Origin: Hypoxylon rubiginosum
Lineage: Eukaryota > Ascomycota > Sordariomycetes > Xylariales > Hypoxylaceae
Assembly (NCBI GenBank): GCA_902806565.1
Contig: CADCXA010000031.1
Span: 248,001-312,000, forward strand
Length of the DNA: 64,000 bases
Direction of reading: 5' to 3'
Part shown: one piece after another, positions 10,401 to 23,100 of the stretch
Layout: every line of letters begins with the position of its first letter
Position numbering within the stretch: position 1 is the stretch's first letter
Position numbers and translations under genes: made by a program
Notes under the pieces: generated by a model
Database searches by the model: none
What the model saw: the letters and a program-made list of their open reading frames with translations, nothing else
What the model was told of the DNA's origin: nothing

Positions 10401-13400
10401 ACCATGAAATCGAGTACTGGCACGAGTCAAGATACACCAAGGCAATCCGAACAAGATCGGATCGGGTGCACGAACTTCTCGGACACCGGTGTCCTGACTC
10501 GACCCAGCACGAAATAAGATGGCGCCATATGCTCCGACCGAAGGAAATTCCGTGGATAAAGGGCCATCAACTCCAAGGCCAAATTGTCTTCCCAGCTGCT
10601 GGATATGTCTCGGCAGCCTTGGAAGCCTCTCATCTGGTGTTCCGAGACGCGCCTATCTTATGCATTGATGTACTAGATCTAGAGATCGAACAAGCCCTTA
10701 CATTCGATGACGAAGATACGATGATCGAGACTCTGTTTTCCATGACGGACATCCAAAAACATGGTGCTTACGAAGCCACCGCCAAATTCACCTATAATGC
10801 AGCCAGGGCCATGGCTAGTGGTTCACTGAGTTTACTAGCAAGTGGCAGGATCCGTGTTCAGTATGGCGAACCATCTGCTACAATGTTGCCGGCTAGAAAT
10901 AAGCGCGCTCCAAACCTCATGAAAGTCCAGGAAAGGAGCTTCTACGATGCGCTGCGAAAACTCGACTATCAGTACTCCGGCCCCTTCGTTGCGTTATCGG
11001 GTATTGAACGCAGACTTGGGACGGCGACTGGCTATATCTCGACTGTAGAGGACTCGACGCTAATGGTCCACCCTGCCGTCCTAGATGTTGCGTTTCAGTC
11101 CGTCTTTCTCGCAGCCTGCGCACCCGATGACGGCACTCTCTGGTCTATGCATGTGCCCACGAGAGTCCGTCGTGTTAGCATCAACCCTTTGCTTTGCCTG
11201 TCGGAAATGGGCCCGAACAAAAAGCTGCCGTTTGATGCGATCCGAGTGCCGTATACTAAATCCATCATTGGAGACGTTGAACTTTACCCGGTTGAATCGG
11301 AAAATGCCATGGTTCAGGTGGAAGGACTTGAATGTGTCCCGTTTACGCCTGCTACGGAGAAGAACGACAGGGCACTGTTCAACTCCACTATCTGGACCCC
11401 TATGCTCCCTGATGTGGAAGAGGTTGCATTCGACGGTGCAGTGACAGACGAGCAGCGCCAGCTTGCTCATGTTCTAGAACGGATGGCGTATTATTATCTC
11501 TGGCAGCTTGATCAATCCGTCCCCCCTAACCACCCCTCGCGACAACAAGACTCATACGTACAATTATTCAAATTTGCCTCTAATGCTTTATCGCAGACTA
11601 CAACGAGTGATCAGTCCGTATGGAGGCCTGAATGGGAGCAAGACACCTTAGAGAGCATATCCTCCGCCTATCATCCCTACAGACATACTATCGATGTTCG
11701 TATATTAAATGCTCTCGGGTCGAGACTAGCAGATATTGCCACGGGCGAGATTCCTGCAATTGAAATTGGCACCAAGGACCAGCTCTTGACGGAGTACTAC
11801 CAAGATGGCCTTGGAATGAGAGAATATACGAAATATTTGGCCAGAGTCATTAAACAAATTACGCTCAAGACTCCACGCCTACGCTGCCTGGAGATCGGTG
11901 CGGGAACGGGTGGTGCCACCAAAGCCATCCTAGCCGAAGCTGGCGAGTTCATTTCCTCGTACACGTTCACTGACATCTCGTCGGGCTTCTTCGACAACGC
12001 CCAGGCTGCATTTGCCGACTTTGCTGACCGCATGACCTTCAAGGCCCTTGATATTTGCGTGGACCCGCGTGAGCAAGGCTTCGAAGAATATTCGTATGAC
12101 CTGATAGTTGCTTCTGCGGTACTCCATGCTACACCCTCGCTCGATCAGACGCTGCAAAATGTTAGACGCCTATTGAAGCCCGGCGGATACCTCGCCGTCG
12201 TCGAAGTTGACAGCAACCAGCCAATACGCATCGGAACCATGTTCGGCGCGTTTCCGGGGTGGTGGCTAGGAGTTGACGAAGGTCGAGATCTTTCTCCGTG
12301 CCTGAGTCTTGCGGATTGGGACGACCTGCTCCATCGGACCGGATTTTCTGGCTGCGATACGACGATGTCGAGCCCCGAGGGCTTCGTAAACCCCCTTACG
12401 CTATTTGTTTCACAGAGGGTGGACGACAAGATATCCTTCCTACGAGATCCGATCTCCGACGGGCCTCAGATCTTCCACCCTGGCCATGCCATTAAAGATC
12501 TTGTCATACTTGGAGGCGCCAATCCCAGTACTTTCAAGCTGGCGCTACGCGCATCCAGGATACTACGTCGCTATTGTGCTAACATAAAGACCATCCGGGG
12601 CCTGCAAGATGTACAGGACCTACGCATATCCTCTCACACCACGATTCTGAGTCTGGTGGAGTTGGATCAGGCCCTCTTTAAGGATATTACCGAAGGGCGC
12701 TGGAACGCCTTCAAACGGATTCTTCAGGAGGCCGGGACCATCCTCTGGGTCACACAGGGCCGTCGAGCCAGCAATCCATACGCGAATATGACGAGCGGTT
12801 TCTTCCGCTCCGTAACGCATGAACGCCCTGTTCTCGATTATCAGTGTTTGGATGTCGAGAACATTAAGTCATTTACCCCTGAAGTTCTTGCCAAAGTCCT
12901 GCTCCAGTTCCAAGCTGTGGTCTTCTGGCGGCGAAACACAATCGGGAACTTCCACATGGCCATTGAACGGGAGTTGGTAATCGACGAATACGGTCGGATG
13001 CTCGTACCTCGCTTGATAGCAAACCAGGAGATGACCAGGCGTCATAACGCCATCCGACGTCCCATTCTCGAGAGTACTGTCCTTCGCGATCATGATGTCA
13101 GCGTCGTGCTTGACGGCCGCGAAGTTTTTCTTCGAAAAGAGACACGCAACCTGGCAGAGCTAAGAAGTCTCGGAAAGGTGACATACTCTACGATGACACC
13201 AGTCAGACTCACACGGCAGAGCCGAATGTTTCTGGCCCTTGGAAAATATCACGACTCTGCAGATCAATTCATATCTTTGTCACTAAAGAATAGCGTATCA
13301 GCATATCCCACCATATCTCTTCCACTACCTAGCGCCGTGCCATCGGGCTCAGAGGCACTCTTTCTTCGACTAATTACTTTGCACCACGTGTCATCCACGA

Positions 13401-16400
13401 TAGTCCAAGACCTGGAAGACGGTGACAGAGTCCTAGTCCATGAGCCAATTCCTGCATTGGTCTCCATTTTGAAGAATACTGTTGTCGATCACGAGCTCAA
13501 CAATGTGGAAGTCCTATTTACGACAAGTCGACCCGACGGCCACCCGGCTTGTCTCAAAGTCCATTCTCATCTACCGAAGCGAGCTCTAGAGAGTCTCAAA
13601 CTTCAATCAATCATGGCGTTTATCGATCTTGCCCTCACAGAAGAAAGCAGACACGTTGCTAGACAGATCCGGACTCGTCTTCCTAAGTCATGTAGGAGTG
13701 ATAGCGCAACCGCGATTTTCGGTGGTGAGCCCAAGGCACCGTCGAGGGCGCGTACTAGTCAAATCCTGAACCATCTCGAGAACACGACGCAAGCCGCGTA
13801 TCGTGACATTGAGAGTATTTCTAAAGAGAGCCTAGAGTACAGCGTGATTGGTATCGACCAGGTTTCCAATCACGACTATTCGGAAGCGTCGCAATGTATT
13901 ATTGACTGGAACACTGCAGATCAAGTGTCGACAAGGGTCGAGCCGATAGATTCACAGCCCCTATTCTCGACATGCAAGACGTATTGGCTAGTTGGCCTCA
14001 CGGGAAGCTTGGCACTTTCGCTATGTAAATGGATGGTTCTCCATGGTGCAAAATATGTGGTGCTTTCTAGCCGGACGCCGAAAATTGACAGGGCGTGGAA
14101 AGAAGAAATGGCTGAACTTGGTGCTGTCATCAGGATTATGACAATGTTAGACATCAACCTACTCCCCTTCCCCTTGGATGAAGCTAACGAAAACTACCTA
14201 GTGACATTACGAAGAAAGAAGATTTGAGAAAAGCACACGAAGAAATTTCTTCCACACTACCACCAATTGCTGGAGTTGCCCAGGGAGCTAGTAAGTTCTC
14301 ACGAGAAGTCCAATTTGGTATGAGTTGGTAGCACTAATAATCCGAGGTAGTGGTCTTGCGAGATAACCTCATGCGAGATATCCCTCTCGAAGATGTATAC
14401 GAGGTTACAAGACCAAAGGTAGAAGGAAGTATCTACCTGAATGAGCTGTTTCAAGATAACACACTGGACTTCTTCGTATTCCTATCTTCCTTGTCATCCG
14501 TCCTAGGAATTCCCGGCCAGTCTTGCTATACGGCGGCGAACTTATTCATGTCAAGCTTGGCCGAGCAGAGAAGGCAAGCCGGTCTCGCGGCATCTGTCAT
14601 CAACATTGGAATCATCTACGGAGCCGGCTACGTCACAGAGCAACAACGTGATATGACTAGCATCTCGTTGACAATGGCAACCATCCCCATGTCAGAACAT
14701 GACTTTCACCAGATGTTTGCCGAAGCCGTGATAGCTGGCTCCCCTGGGGCCTCCACTCTGGCCGAGATATCGGCGGGGCCGCGGCCAGTCCAAGTCGACG
14801 AAGAAATACAGCCAAAGTGGGCCCCTAACCCCTTTTTTACGCACTTGCTGGTGGACGTTCCCGCCGAATGTTCAGATTCAGCTGCCACGAATCGAAAGAA
14901 AACAGTGTCGCTCGAAACACAGCTCTTAGCAGCGCGGAGCATAGAAGATGTGCATCTCTTGATAAAAACGGCCATCTTGGAAAAGCTCCGTACCATGTTT
15001 CAGTTCGATTTCGATATGGTCGCGCGCACTGGACTTGATGCTATTCGGCTGGATGACCTCGGTGTCGATTCCCTAATGGCCGTTGAAATTCGCGCCTGGA
15101 TGGCTAAGAGCCTTCGGATCAACTACCCGGTTCTCAAGATACTCAGTGGTGTATCCATCGGCGAGCTAGTAAGGGTAGGAGTCGATGGTGTCCCGCCTGA
15201 AATGGTCCCAGGTCTGCAAAGTCAGACACGACTGCCTTCAGCATCTCCTCCGAAGGTGAATGGTCATACGGTAAATGGCCACAAGGAAAATGGCCACAGG
15301 GAAAATGGCCAAGTAAATGGAACCAATCTCAATACCATTCCAGCGACTTTGTCCGTGGGTATTACCAATGGGAATGGGCCTGCTGTCAAACCCACGTCAA
15401 GTCTAGATCTGCCAGACTCTGCCAACCTCATGTTCATGGATCTTTCCCCTACGCAACAAATGTTCTGGCTCTCATCAAACATGCTCCATGGAAGTACAAG
15501 CTTAAACCACACGGCCATGTTCCGACTTACAGGCCCTCTTCGACTGCATGATTTGGAAGTGGCTGTTCGTAAAGTAGGACAGCAACATGAGTCACTTAGG
15601 ACATGCTTCTTGGAGCATCATGGCCGACTGATGCAGGCGATCATGGAAAAGAGTACCTTGCAGCTCGAGCACAGGCTTATTTTCTCCGAAGATGAAAGTC
15701 AGCGAGCTGCCCAGGAAGTTCATGAGCATGCATACGACATCGGGAGAGGGCAAACGTTACGGCTGGTTCTGCTGTCACTCTCCGACTCGGAACATTTCTT
15801 AATCTTCGGGTGTACCGGACTCGCTCTGGACGGAGTGTCTTTCCAAGTCTTCCTACAGGACCTGCTCCAACACTACCACCATGAGAATTATGTTTCCGAA
15901 ATACCCCAATATCGCAACTTTTTCGAGGTTCAAGACCATGCTTCGACCCCTGGACATTTCGAAAAGGAGATCCAATATTGGAATGCCAAATATCCCGACT
16001 TTCCTCCGCCACTACCTATCCTTCGTGTATCATCCGCTACTTCACGTCCGAGTTTAGCATCTTTCAGCCATGAAAAAGCTTCTCTAAGTATCACTAGGAA
16101 GACGAAGCTACAGATCCAGGCAATTTGCAAACGTTACCGAGTTACCCCTTTCCACTTCTATCTCGCCTGTTTGAGAGTCCTCCTCGCGAGATATGCCGAT
16201 ATAGATGATGTCTCCATTGGAATCGGGGATGCCAATCGATCGGATGATAGCATGATGCGATGTATTGGTACTTTCTTTAACGTTCTTCCTCTACGATTCA
16301 GGACCCAATCCGGGGTAAAATTCAACGAACTACTCAGGGAGAGCTGTACGGCCGCATACGAGGCAATGGAAAACTCTCGGCTGCCTTTCCAAACTCTTCT

Positions 16401-19400
16401 CAACGAGTAAGTACCGAAATAATTACACGACTAATATCTTAGAAACGCATGCTAACAGCTATTCCAGGTTGAAACCACCTAGGTCACCAACACATACCAC
16501 CCTTTTCCAGTCTTTCGTCAACTACCGAGTAGGTCAGCGCCAAAAGCAGACTTGGGGTTCATGTGAGCTCGAAATGCAGTCCTACGAGATTTCTCAGACG
16601 GGTTACGATCTAAACCTTGACATTATCGACGACCCTGAAGGGGAATGTTTCCTTGCTCTCTATGTTCGGCGCGGGCTCTACAGCACATCGGAAGCCGAGA
16701 CGCTCATCAAGAGCTACGGGAAACTGGTCAGTTCTTTCGCTGCGACACCGGATATCGATTGTGGCGAGGCATATATGTATGATTCAGATGACGTGGGATT
16801 GGTTCTGGACTTCAGCCAAGGTTAGTAGTATCCATGGATCGAAAACTATTGGCAGTATTTCTTAACCTTGATACTAGGTCTCTCGTACCCTTCCCAATGG
16901 CCTGAAACAGTTGTCCACCAAATAGAATCTATCGCGGAGAAATATCCGGATAGTCCAGCGGTGCGGAATCACGATGGATGCACTACGACGTATTCACAGC
17001 TCTCGGAGCTATCTTGGACGATTGCTTCGGCATTAACTGCCGCTGGGGCAGATATTGGTTCAGTGATTGCAGTTCTTCAAGAGCCATCGCCCATTTTCAT
17101 AGCCTCCATCTTAGCTATCATGAGGATTGGCTCCATTTACCTTCCGTTGGATCTCTTCGCACCTCCATCTCGTCTTGTTGCTATTGTGGATAACTGCAAG
17201 CCGAAGCTCTTCCTCGTTGATATTACCACGAATCACCGCATTCATGATTTACTCGGCTCGCAACCGGCAACGATCAACGTATCCCTCCTCAACACGGAAC
17301 GACAATTGAAAACACCGATCGCAGCAACAGCAGACGGGCTTGCCATGATTCTCTATACGAGCGGATCCACAGGAATCCCCAAAGGGATCTCTCTCAAGCA
17401 CGAGGGTATCAGAAACCAGATTGAACATATGCAAGATATCTACGGTATTGGCGCCGAAGTGGTCCTCCAACAAAGCGCACCCAGCTTCGACCTCTCGTAT
17501 GCCCAGGTATTCATGGCACTCTGCTTCGGTGGTAGCGTTCATCCTCTGCCGTCAGGTCTGCGTGGCGATGCGTTTGCCATCACCGAGCTGATTGCCTCGC
17601 AAGGCATAACATGCACATTCGCCACGCCCACAGAATATTCCAGCTGGCAGAAATACGCCCAGGGCCAAGGGTTGGCAAACTCTTCGTGGAGGACGGCCCT
17701 CTGCGCTGGAGAGTCCGTCCCCTACTCACTGCTGGCGCAGTTTAGGGGCCTCAACAAGCCTGACCTTCGACTTTTCAACGCCTACGGACCTACCGAGGTT
17801 TCCGTATTGGCTTCAGCTATGGAGCTGAAATACATGGACGATGCACCCTTCCAGGGAATCATCCCCGCGGGGTCCGTGTTGCCCAACTACTCGATTCACA
17901 TCCTCGATGAGCAATTCAACCATGTTCCTCCGGGCGTCCAGGGAGAAGTATACATTGGAGGGGCGGGTGTTGCGGCTGGGTATGTGCACAACCCAGTTCT
18001 GAGTGCCGAGCGCTTCGTCTTGGATCCGTTCGCATCGGACCACTTCAAAAGACACGGCTGGACGCGCATGCATCGGGTCGGAGACCGTGGGCGTTGGAGA
18101 GAGGACGGCAGCATCGTAATAGAAGGTCGGGTATCTGGCGACACCCAGGTGAAGATCCGCGGGATACGGGTCGACCTCTGTGAAGTCGAAGACGCCATAT
18201 TAAGAGTGGCCCAGGGCGCTTTGACAGATGCCGTCGTCTCAGTCCGCAGATCGGTCGAACGATCCGAGGATGCTTCGCAGTTTCTTGTGGCTCATGTGGT
18301 CTTTGATCCGAAGCACCCAGAACAAGACCGTGAAGGCTTTTTGCAACGGCTGCCTTCAGCTCTCGAGCTTCCTAGCTACATGCGCCCGGTTGGCCTCTTC
18401 GCCTTGGACAAGATGCCGCGGACAACGTCTTCCAAACTAGATCGGAGAGCAATAGGCGCACTGAAACTACCAGACGTACTAGGTGGTTGCGAGGAAAATC
18501 GCCTGGCCTGGGACATCACACAGACAGAAGCCCAGTTACGAGATATCTGGTTCGACGTCGTTAAGCCAAGATCTCGAACAGTCTACTCTATCAACCCGCA
18601 GACGGACTTTTTCGACGTAGGGGGCAACTCGCTTCTTCTACTTGAAGTCAAAGGGAAGATACAAGCCGTCATGGGCAAGATTCTCCAGGTCGGTCAAATG
18701 TTACAGTCCAGCACACTGGGTCATATGGCCGGCTTAATAGACCGTGGGCAAGGACAAGCCTCAAACGCTATAGATTGGGAGTCGGAGACCGCACTACCTC
18801 AGTCTGTGGTAGAAGCGGGAGGGACTGCCGAAACAGTTACGGTCGAAAATGGACGCGTCGTCGTGCTTACCGGAGCAACCGGGTACTTGGGGAGTGCAAT
18901 ATTAGACGCACTAATCGCGGAAGATGAAGTGAAGAAGGTTCACTGCATCGGAGTTCGGGATATGGCTAGCCGTGAAGCCAAGATCAACTCGCCAAAGGTC
19001 CATTTCTACGAAGGCGACCTCAAGCTTCCTCGCCTTGGCTTACCGGAAGATGAAGCAAGGCACATATTCAGGGAGGCAGATCGAATCATTCACAATGGAG
19101 CGGACACGTCACACATGCGCTATTATCAATCGATGCGTCTGCCAAACGTACAATCCACCAAGGAGCTAGTTAAAATGTGCGGCTCCCGCCGGATACCGTT
19201 CCATTTCGTATCGACCGCCGCCGTCAGCCCGTACTACGCAGCCGGCGGCGCGGGCCAGACCGGCTTCCCCGAGGTCTCGCTCGCGGACTGCATCCCGCCT
19301 ACCGACGGCTTCGGAGGCTACCCGGCGAGCAAGTGGGCGAGCGAGAGGCTGCTCGAGAGACTGCATGACGAAGTGGAAGGCGGCTGGCCCGTCTTCATAC

Positions 19401-19858
19401 ACCGGCCGTCTCTGATCTCCCGCCAGCTCGACAACCCGGCTTTGGATGTCGTGCACAACATCCGCCACTACGCGTCCCGCATGAACGCGGTGCCGGTCGC
19501 GCCTAACATCAGCGGCTATCTGGATACGGTGTCGCTGAGTGAAGTCGTCGACGGCATTTTGGATACGCTCAGGGGGCCACGTGCCACCGCGCCGGACGTG
19601 CGCTTCTTCCACTACTGCGGCGAGGAACAGTTGCCGCTGGATGACATGAAGAGCTGGATTCTCGTGCAGAACGGCGGCGGAGAACCAATAGCACAGAGTG
19701 AGGTGGGCGAGCTGCAGCTTGGAGAGTGGGCGAGGAGGGCGGCCGAAATGGGTATGGACCCGACGCTGGTCGCTTTCGTGGCGAGTGTGGCAGGGCAGCG
19801 AGAACTGGTTTATCCAAAAGTGATGAAGAGGGAACGGACAGCTGTCGGTTACACGTAA
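7476..19858 (+). CDS. hybrid PKS-NRPS megasynthase (KS-AT-DH-MT-KR-ACP-C*-A-T-R)
   Basis: Seven exons (7476-8332, 8417-8842, 8914-14145, 14202-14290, 14351-16406, 16468-16820, 16878-19858) join in frame to about 3,997 residues, normal for fungal PKS-NRPSs. KS (about 7480-8990) has DTACSSS with Cys181, HGTGT and [11 protein letters not shown] restored across the second intron. AT (about 9280-10260) has GHSSGE. DH (about 10460-11350) has [11 protein letters not shown] and HPAVLD. C-methyltransferase (about 11800-12450) has [10 protein letters not shown] (about 13970-14700) reads GLTGSLALS and [12 protein letters not shown] has GVDSLM near 15062. The condensation domain (about 15430-16820) has TGLALDG where HHxxxDG is expected. 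The adenylation domain (about 16900-18450) keeps [11 protein letters not shown] and NAYGPTE. The carrier has GGNSLL. The terminal reductase (about 18850-19850) has TGATGYLG and YPASK. No ER is evident, matching the separate reductase gene. The product is not identifiable from sequence alone. Confidence 0.95.
15256..15321 (+). repeat. 15-nt tandem repeat in the ACP-C linker
   Basis: Inside the megasynthase the inter-domain linker repeats a 15-nt unit encoding (V/E)NGH(K/R/T) about four times, ending in VNG. It is a flexible Asn/Gly/His-rich linker between the PKS carrier protein and the condensation domain, and looks like recent slippage expansion. Confidence 0.7.
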
Positions 19859-20139
19859 TATTAGTAAGATTTTAGGTGGCTCAATTCAATTAAGGATGGA
19901 TTAGGAGGTAGTGACATATTAAATTGATTCAGTCAATAGTCATGATTTGCCACAGGGCCAGCTTTTCCACCCTCCCCCGACATTTTGAACTTTTAACTTG
20001 CCATGGTCCTTACATCAAATCTTACATATAAATTAACATCTCGTTGCACATTTCATCCATATTCACGCCAACATCAAACCTATTGGAGTATCAGGTAAGA
20101 TTGCAGCTTTACCCCTATTAGGTCTGTTTCATCTGTATC

Positions 20140-23100
20140 ATGGATCCGTCTTCACTCGCTGCTGCGGCCGCGAGCCTGTTGGGTATGACGATTCAGATCA
20201 CTGGGTCGCTCTACGGGGATTGGGGAGACCATCCAAGCCGTGTGCTAGCCGAGCGCCTAATCTATGAGCTTTCACAACTCCGAAATGTCTTCCAGTCTCT
20301 CGAAGTGACGGCCCTGTCTGCAACAGGTGCCGTTATTATCTCTAAGGACCTCATTTCTTGTCTTGGGGACTCAAAAGACCGCCTTATATCGTTGGGCTCT
20401 AAGTTACTGCGCCAAAAGCCCTCGGAAATGTTTAGCTTTAAGGCTCACGATCTACTGTGGCGGACATTCAACTCTTCACGCTCACAAGCCACCAACCTCC
20501 CAATCACGCATACAGAAGCGATCGAAGCAGTCCAATATCTTCAGAGTTGTCTATCAAGGTTACGGGATAGGTAGATCTTACTTCATGATCCCCGTTATAG
20601 AACGAAATACTTAGAGATACTTAGCATAGAGGAATCCACGCTCCCTCTATCCGAGAAACCGCCCCCAATTCATATGGCGAACCCAGCCGGAGCACTGTGG
20701 CAGGATTGTGCCGAGTATGCCAAAGCTCACAAGTCAGCACGTGGGCTCCGGTTGAATAGTACTGGTCTTTGGTTTACAAACCATCCGATCTTCCGGAGAT
20801 GGCATATTGGAGATCGTGCTGCTAACACCCTCCTCTGCACTGGAAAATGCGGTTCGGGAAAGACTATTATGACGTTAGTCTAAACATCAAACCTCGAACT
20901 ATTCCCGCAATACTGACAACACTGGGATATTTAGATCATTGGTAATCGACGAAATCCGCAAGCGGCAGCAGGAAAACAGATCCGTGAACATTGGGCTCGC
21001 TTACTTTTACTTCAGCTATAGGAAACATACCCCAGTACGAAATGTCGCGTTAGCACTGCTTCAGCAGTTGTGTTTGCAATCTTTATCACCCATTGACGAA
21101 GTGGCGGGGCTTGAAATGTCAGCTGCCAAATCAGAGTATATTGCCTTCCACAAAGTTGTCTCTGCCCTTCAAGCTGTCGTAAAGCGTTTCCCGAAAATCT
21201 ATATCATTCTGGATGCTTTAGACGAATGCCCGCCGGCTTATAGACGCGACTTACTGCACCTTCTCAGATCAATCAGAGACTCACCGGCCAGACTACTTGT
21301 GTCTTCGCGACCTCATCTGACATTCGATATTTTCGAAGACAGCCCGAAGATCGACATCGTACCGTCCCCAGAGGACATCAAGCTCTATACTGCACATAGG
21401 CTAGAAGAAGCCCACCTTCTCACCGACAACGAAATCTTGCTCCGTACTATAACTTCGAACATTGTAGACGCTAGTATGATGGATCTTACGTACGTCATTT
21501 TTAATTACCTTCATAACTATTCGCGAGTTACTCAATTCTTACATGTTACCTTCTACTTTTCAGATTCTTACCGGCTATCTTACAAGTTGACCTAATTCTA
21601 CACAAACGGACAAGAAAAGAGATCATGGAGCTCATTGATCATCCGCAAAGTATGATATTAGTTTACCAGGATAAACTAGGTAAAATACAAGCTCAGGAGC
21701 CACGCATGGTAAAGTTGGCAACACACACCCTCACTTGGCTCTTATACTCTCAGCGACCATTAGAAATTGCAGAATTCTTCGAGGTTCACCACTTTTCTTT
21801 CCCAAAAGACTCAGACATCGACGTCTCACTGATTATCGAAGCATGCCAGACACTTGTACGGGTTGGAGAAACCATCACATTCACACACCTTTCAGTTAAA
21901 GAATTTCTCGAAACCACCTCTGTTTTTGAGGAAACCGCAATCACTACCAATTGTCTGCAGTATCTAATCGACAGTGATATAGATCAAGCAGCAAATCAGG
22001 AGGCCATTGGCGATCAAATTCGCAGTCGCCCGTTTCTACTCTACGCTGCTAGCTATTGGGCACATCACCTTAACAACACAACTATCAGAAATGAAACAGT
22101 GCAGGACAACCTGAAGAAGTTATGTTTAACACTTCTAAACGACAAGGCAAGAGTGGCGAGTCTATGTCATATTGCTTTCTCGTCTCGGCCCCGGCCGTCA
22201 AATGTGATGAATGGGCTTGTCAAGTCCTCTTGGCTTCATCTTGTCTCATACTTTGGACTAGATTGGGCTATCAATCTACCAATATCACAAGAGTCTGTGA
22301 ATGAACGGGACGAATGGGGTCGGACGCCACTTCACATCGCCGCCGAAAACGGGTTTACCAACTGTGTAGACGCCCTGTTAACGCCAGAATCCCTAAGCGA
22401 TGAAGATTTAGACGGAAGAACGGTGTGGGATTATGCGGCGATGGGCGGAAACTCGTATATTATTCGTCTCTTGGTCGACTGTAATTTCTTACTTCCAGAG
22501 TCGAGTCGCTTGAACGCCAATAAACCGAAGAAAACAAGCGCACTTGAATATGCGGTATACAACGGTGACGCAAATATCATCAGCATGCTCTTTCCACTGT
22601 ATGCCTCCAAACCCGGCGATGACTTGAACCGCAAAGCGCTCAAAGCCGCTGTAGCGGCCGGTAAGACCGAAATCGCCGAATATCTCCTATCTCAAGGCGA
22701 AGAGCCTGCCTATGAATATCTCATAGAAGCAACGCGTACTGGATTCGAGGATGTTATCCGACTCCTACTAGATTATGGAACAGAGGTTGACAACCCGGAC
22801 AAAGACGGCGACTCAGCACTACTGATTGCGGCGCGCGACGGGCGGAATAAAATCCTTGAATTCCTGATTTGGAATGGAGCAGACATTGATAGGGCCGGTC
22901 GATATGGTCGCACCGCACTCTCTTTAGCGGTCGAGATGGGTAACATTGAAGGGATTCGAATCCTGCTACGAGTGGGAGCTCGGCCGGAAGGCTCCATCGA
23001 GAACTACAGTCTCCCAGTGTATGCTGCGAGGAAAGACATGGTCGATATTCTCAAGCTGCTGCTAGATGCAGGAGCTGAGTCATGCGGAGTGGTTTCTGCA

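Noticed and set aside
20571..20614. 44-nt GTAG...TTAG segment as an intron removing the TAG in the NACHT gene
   Set aside because: Length is very short and splicing it would shift the frame into a new stop; a 30-nt alternative keeps frame but is below usual intron size.
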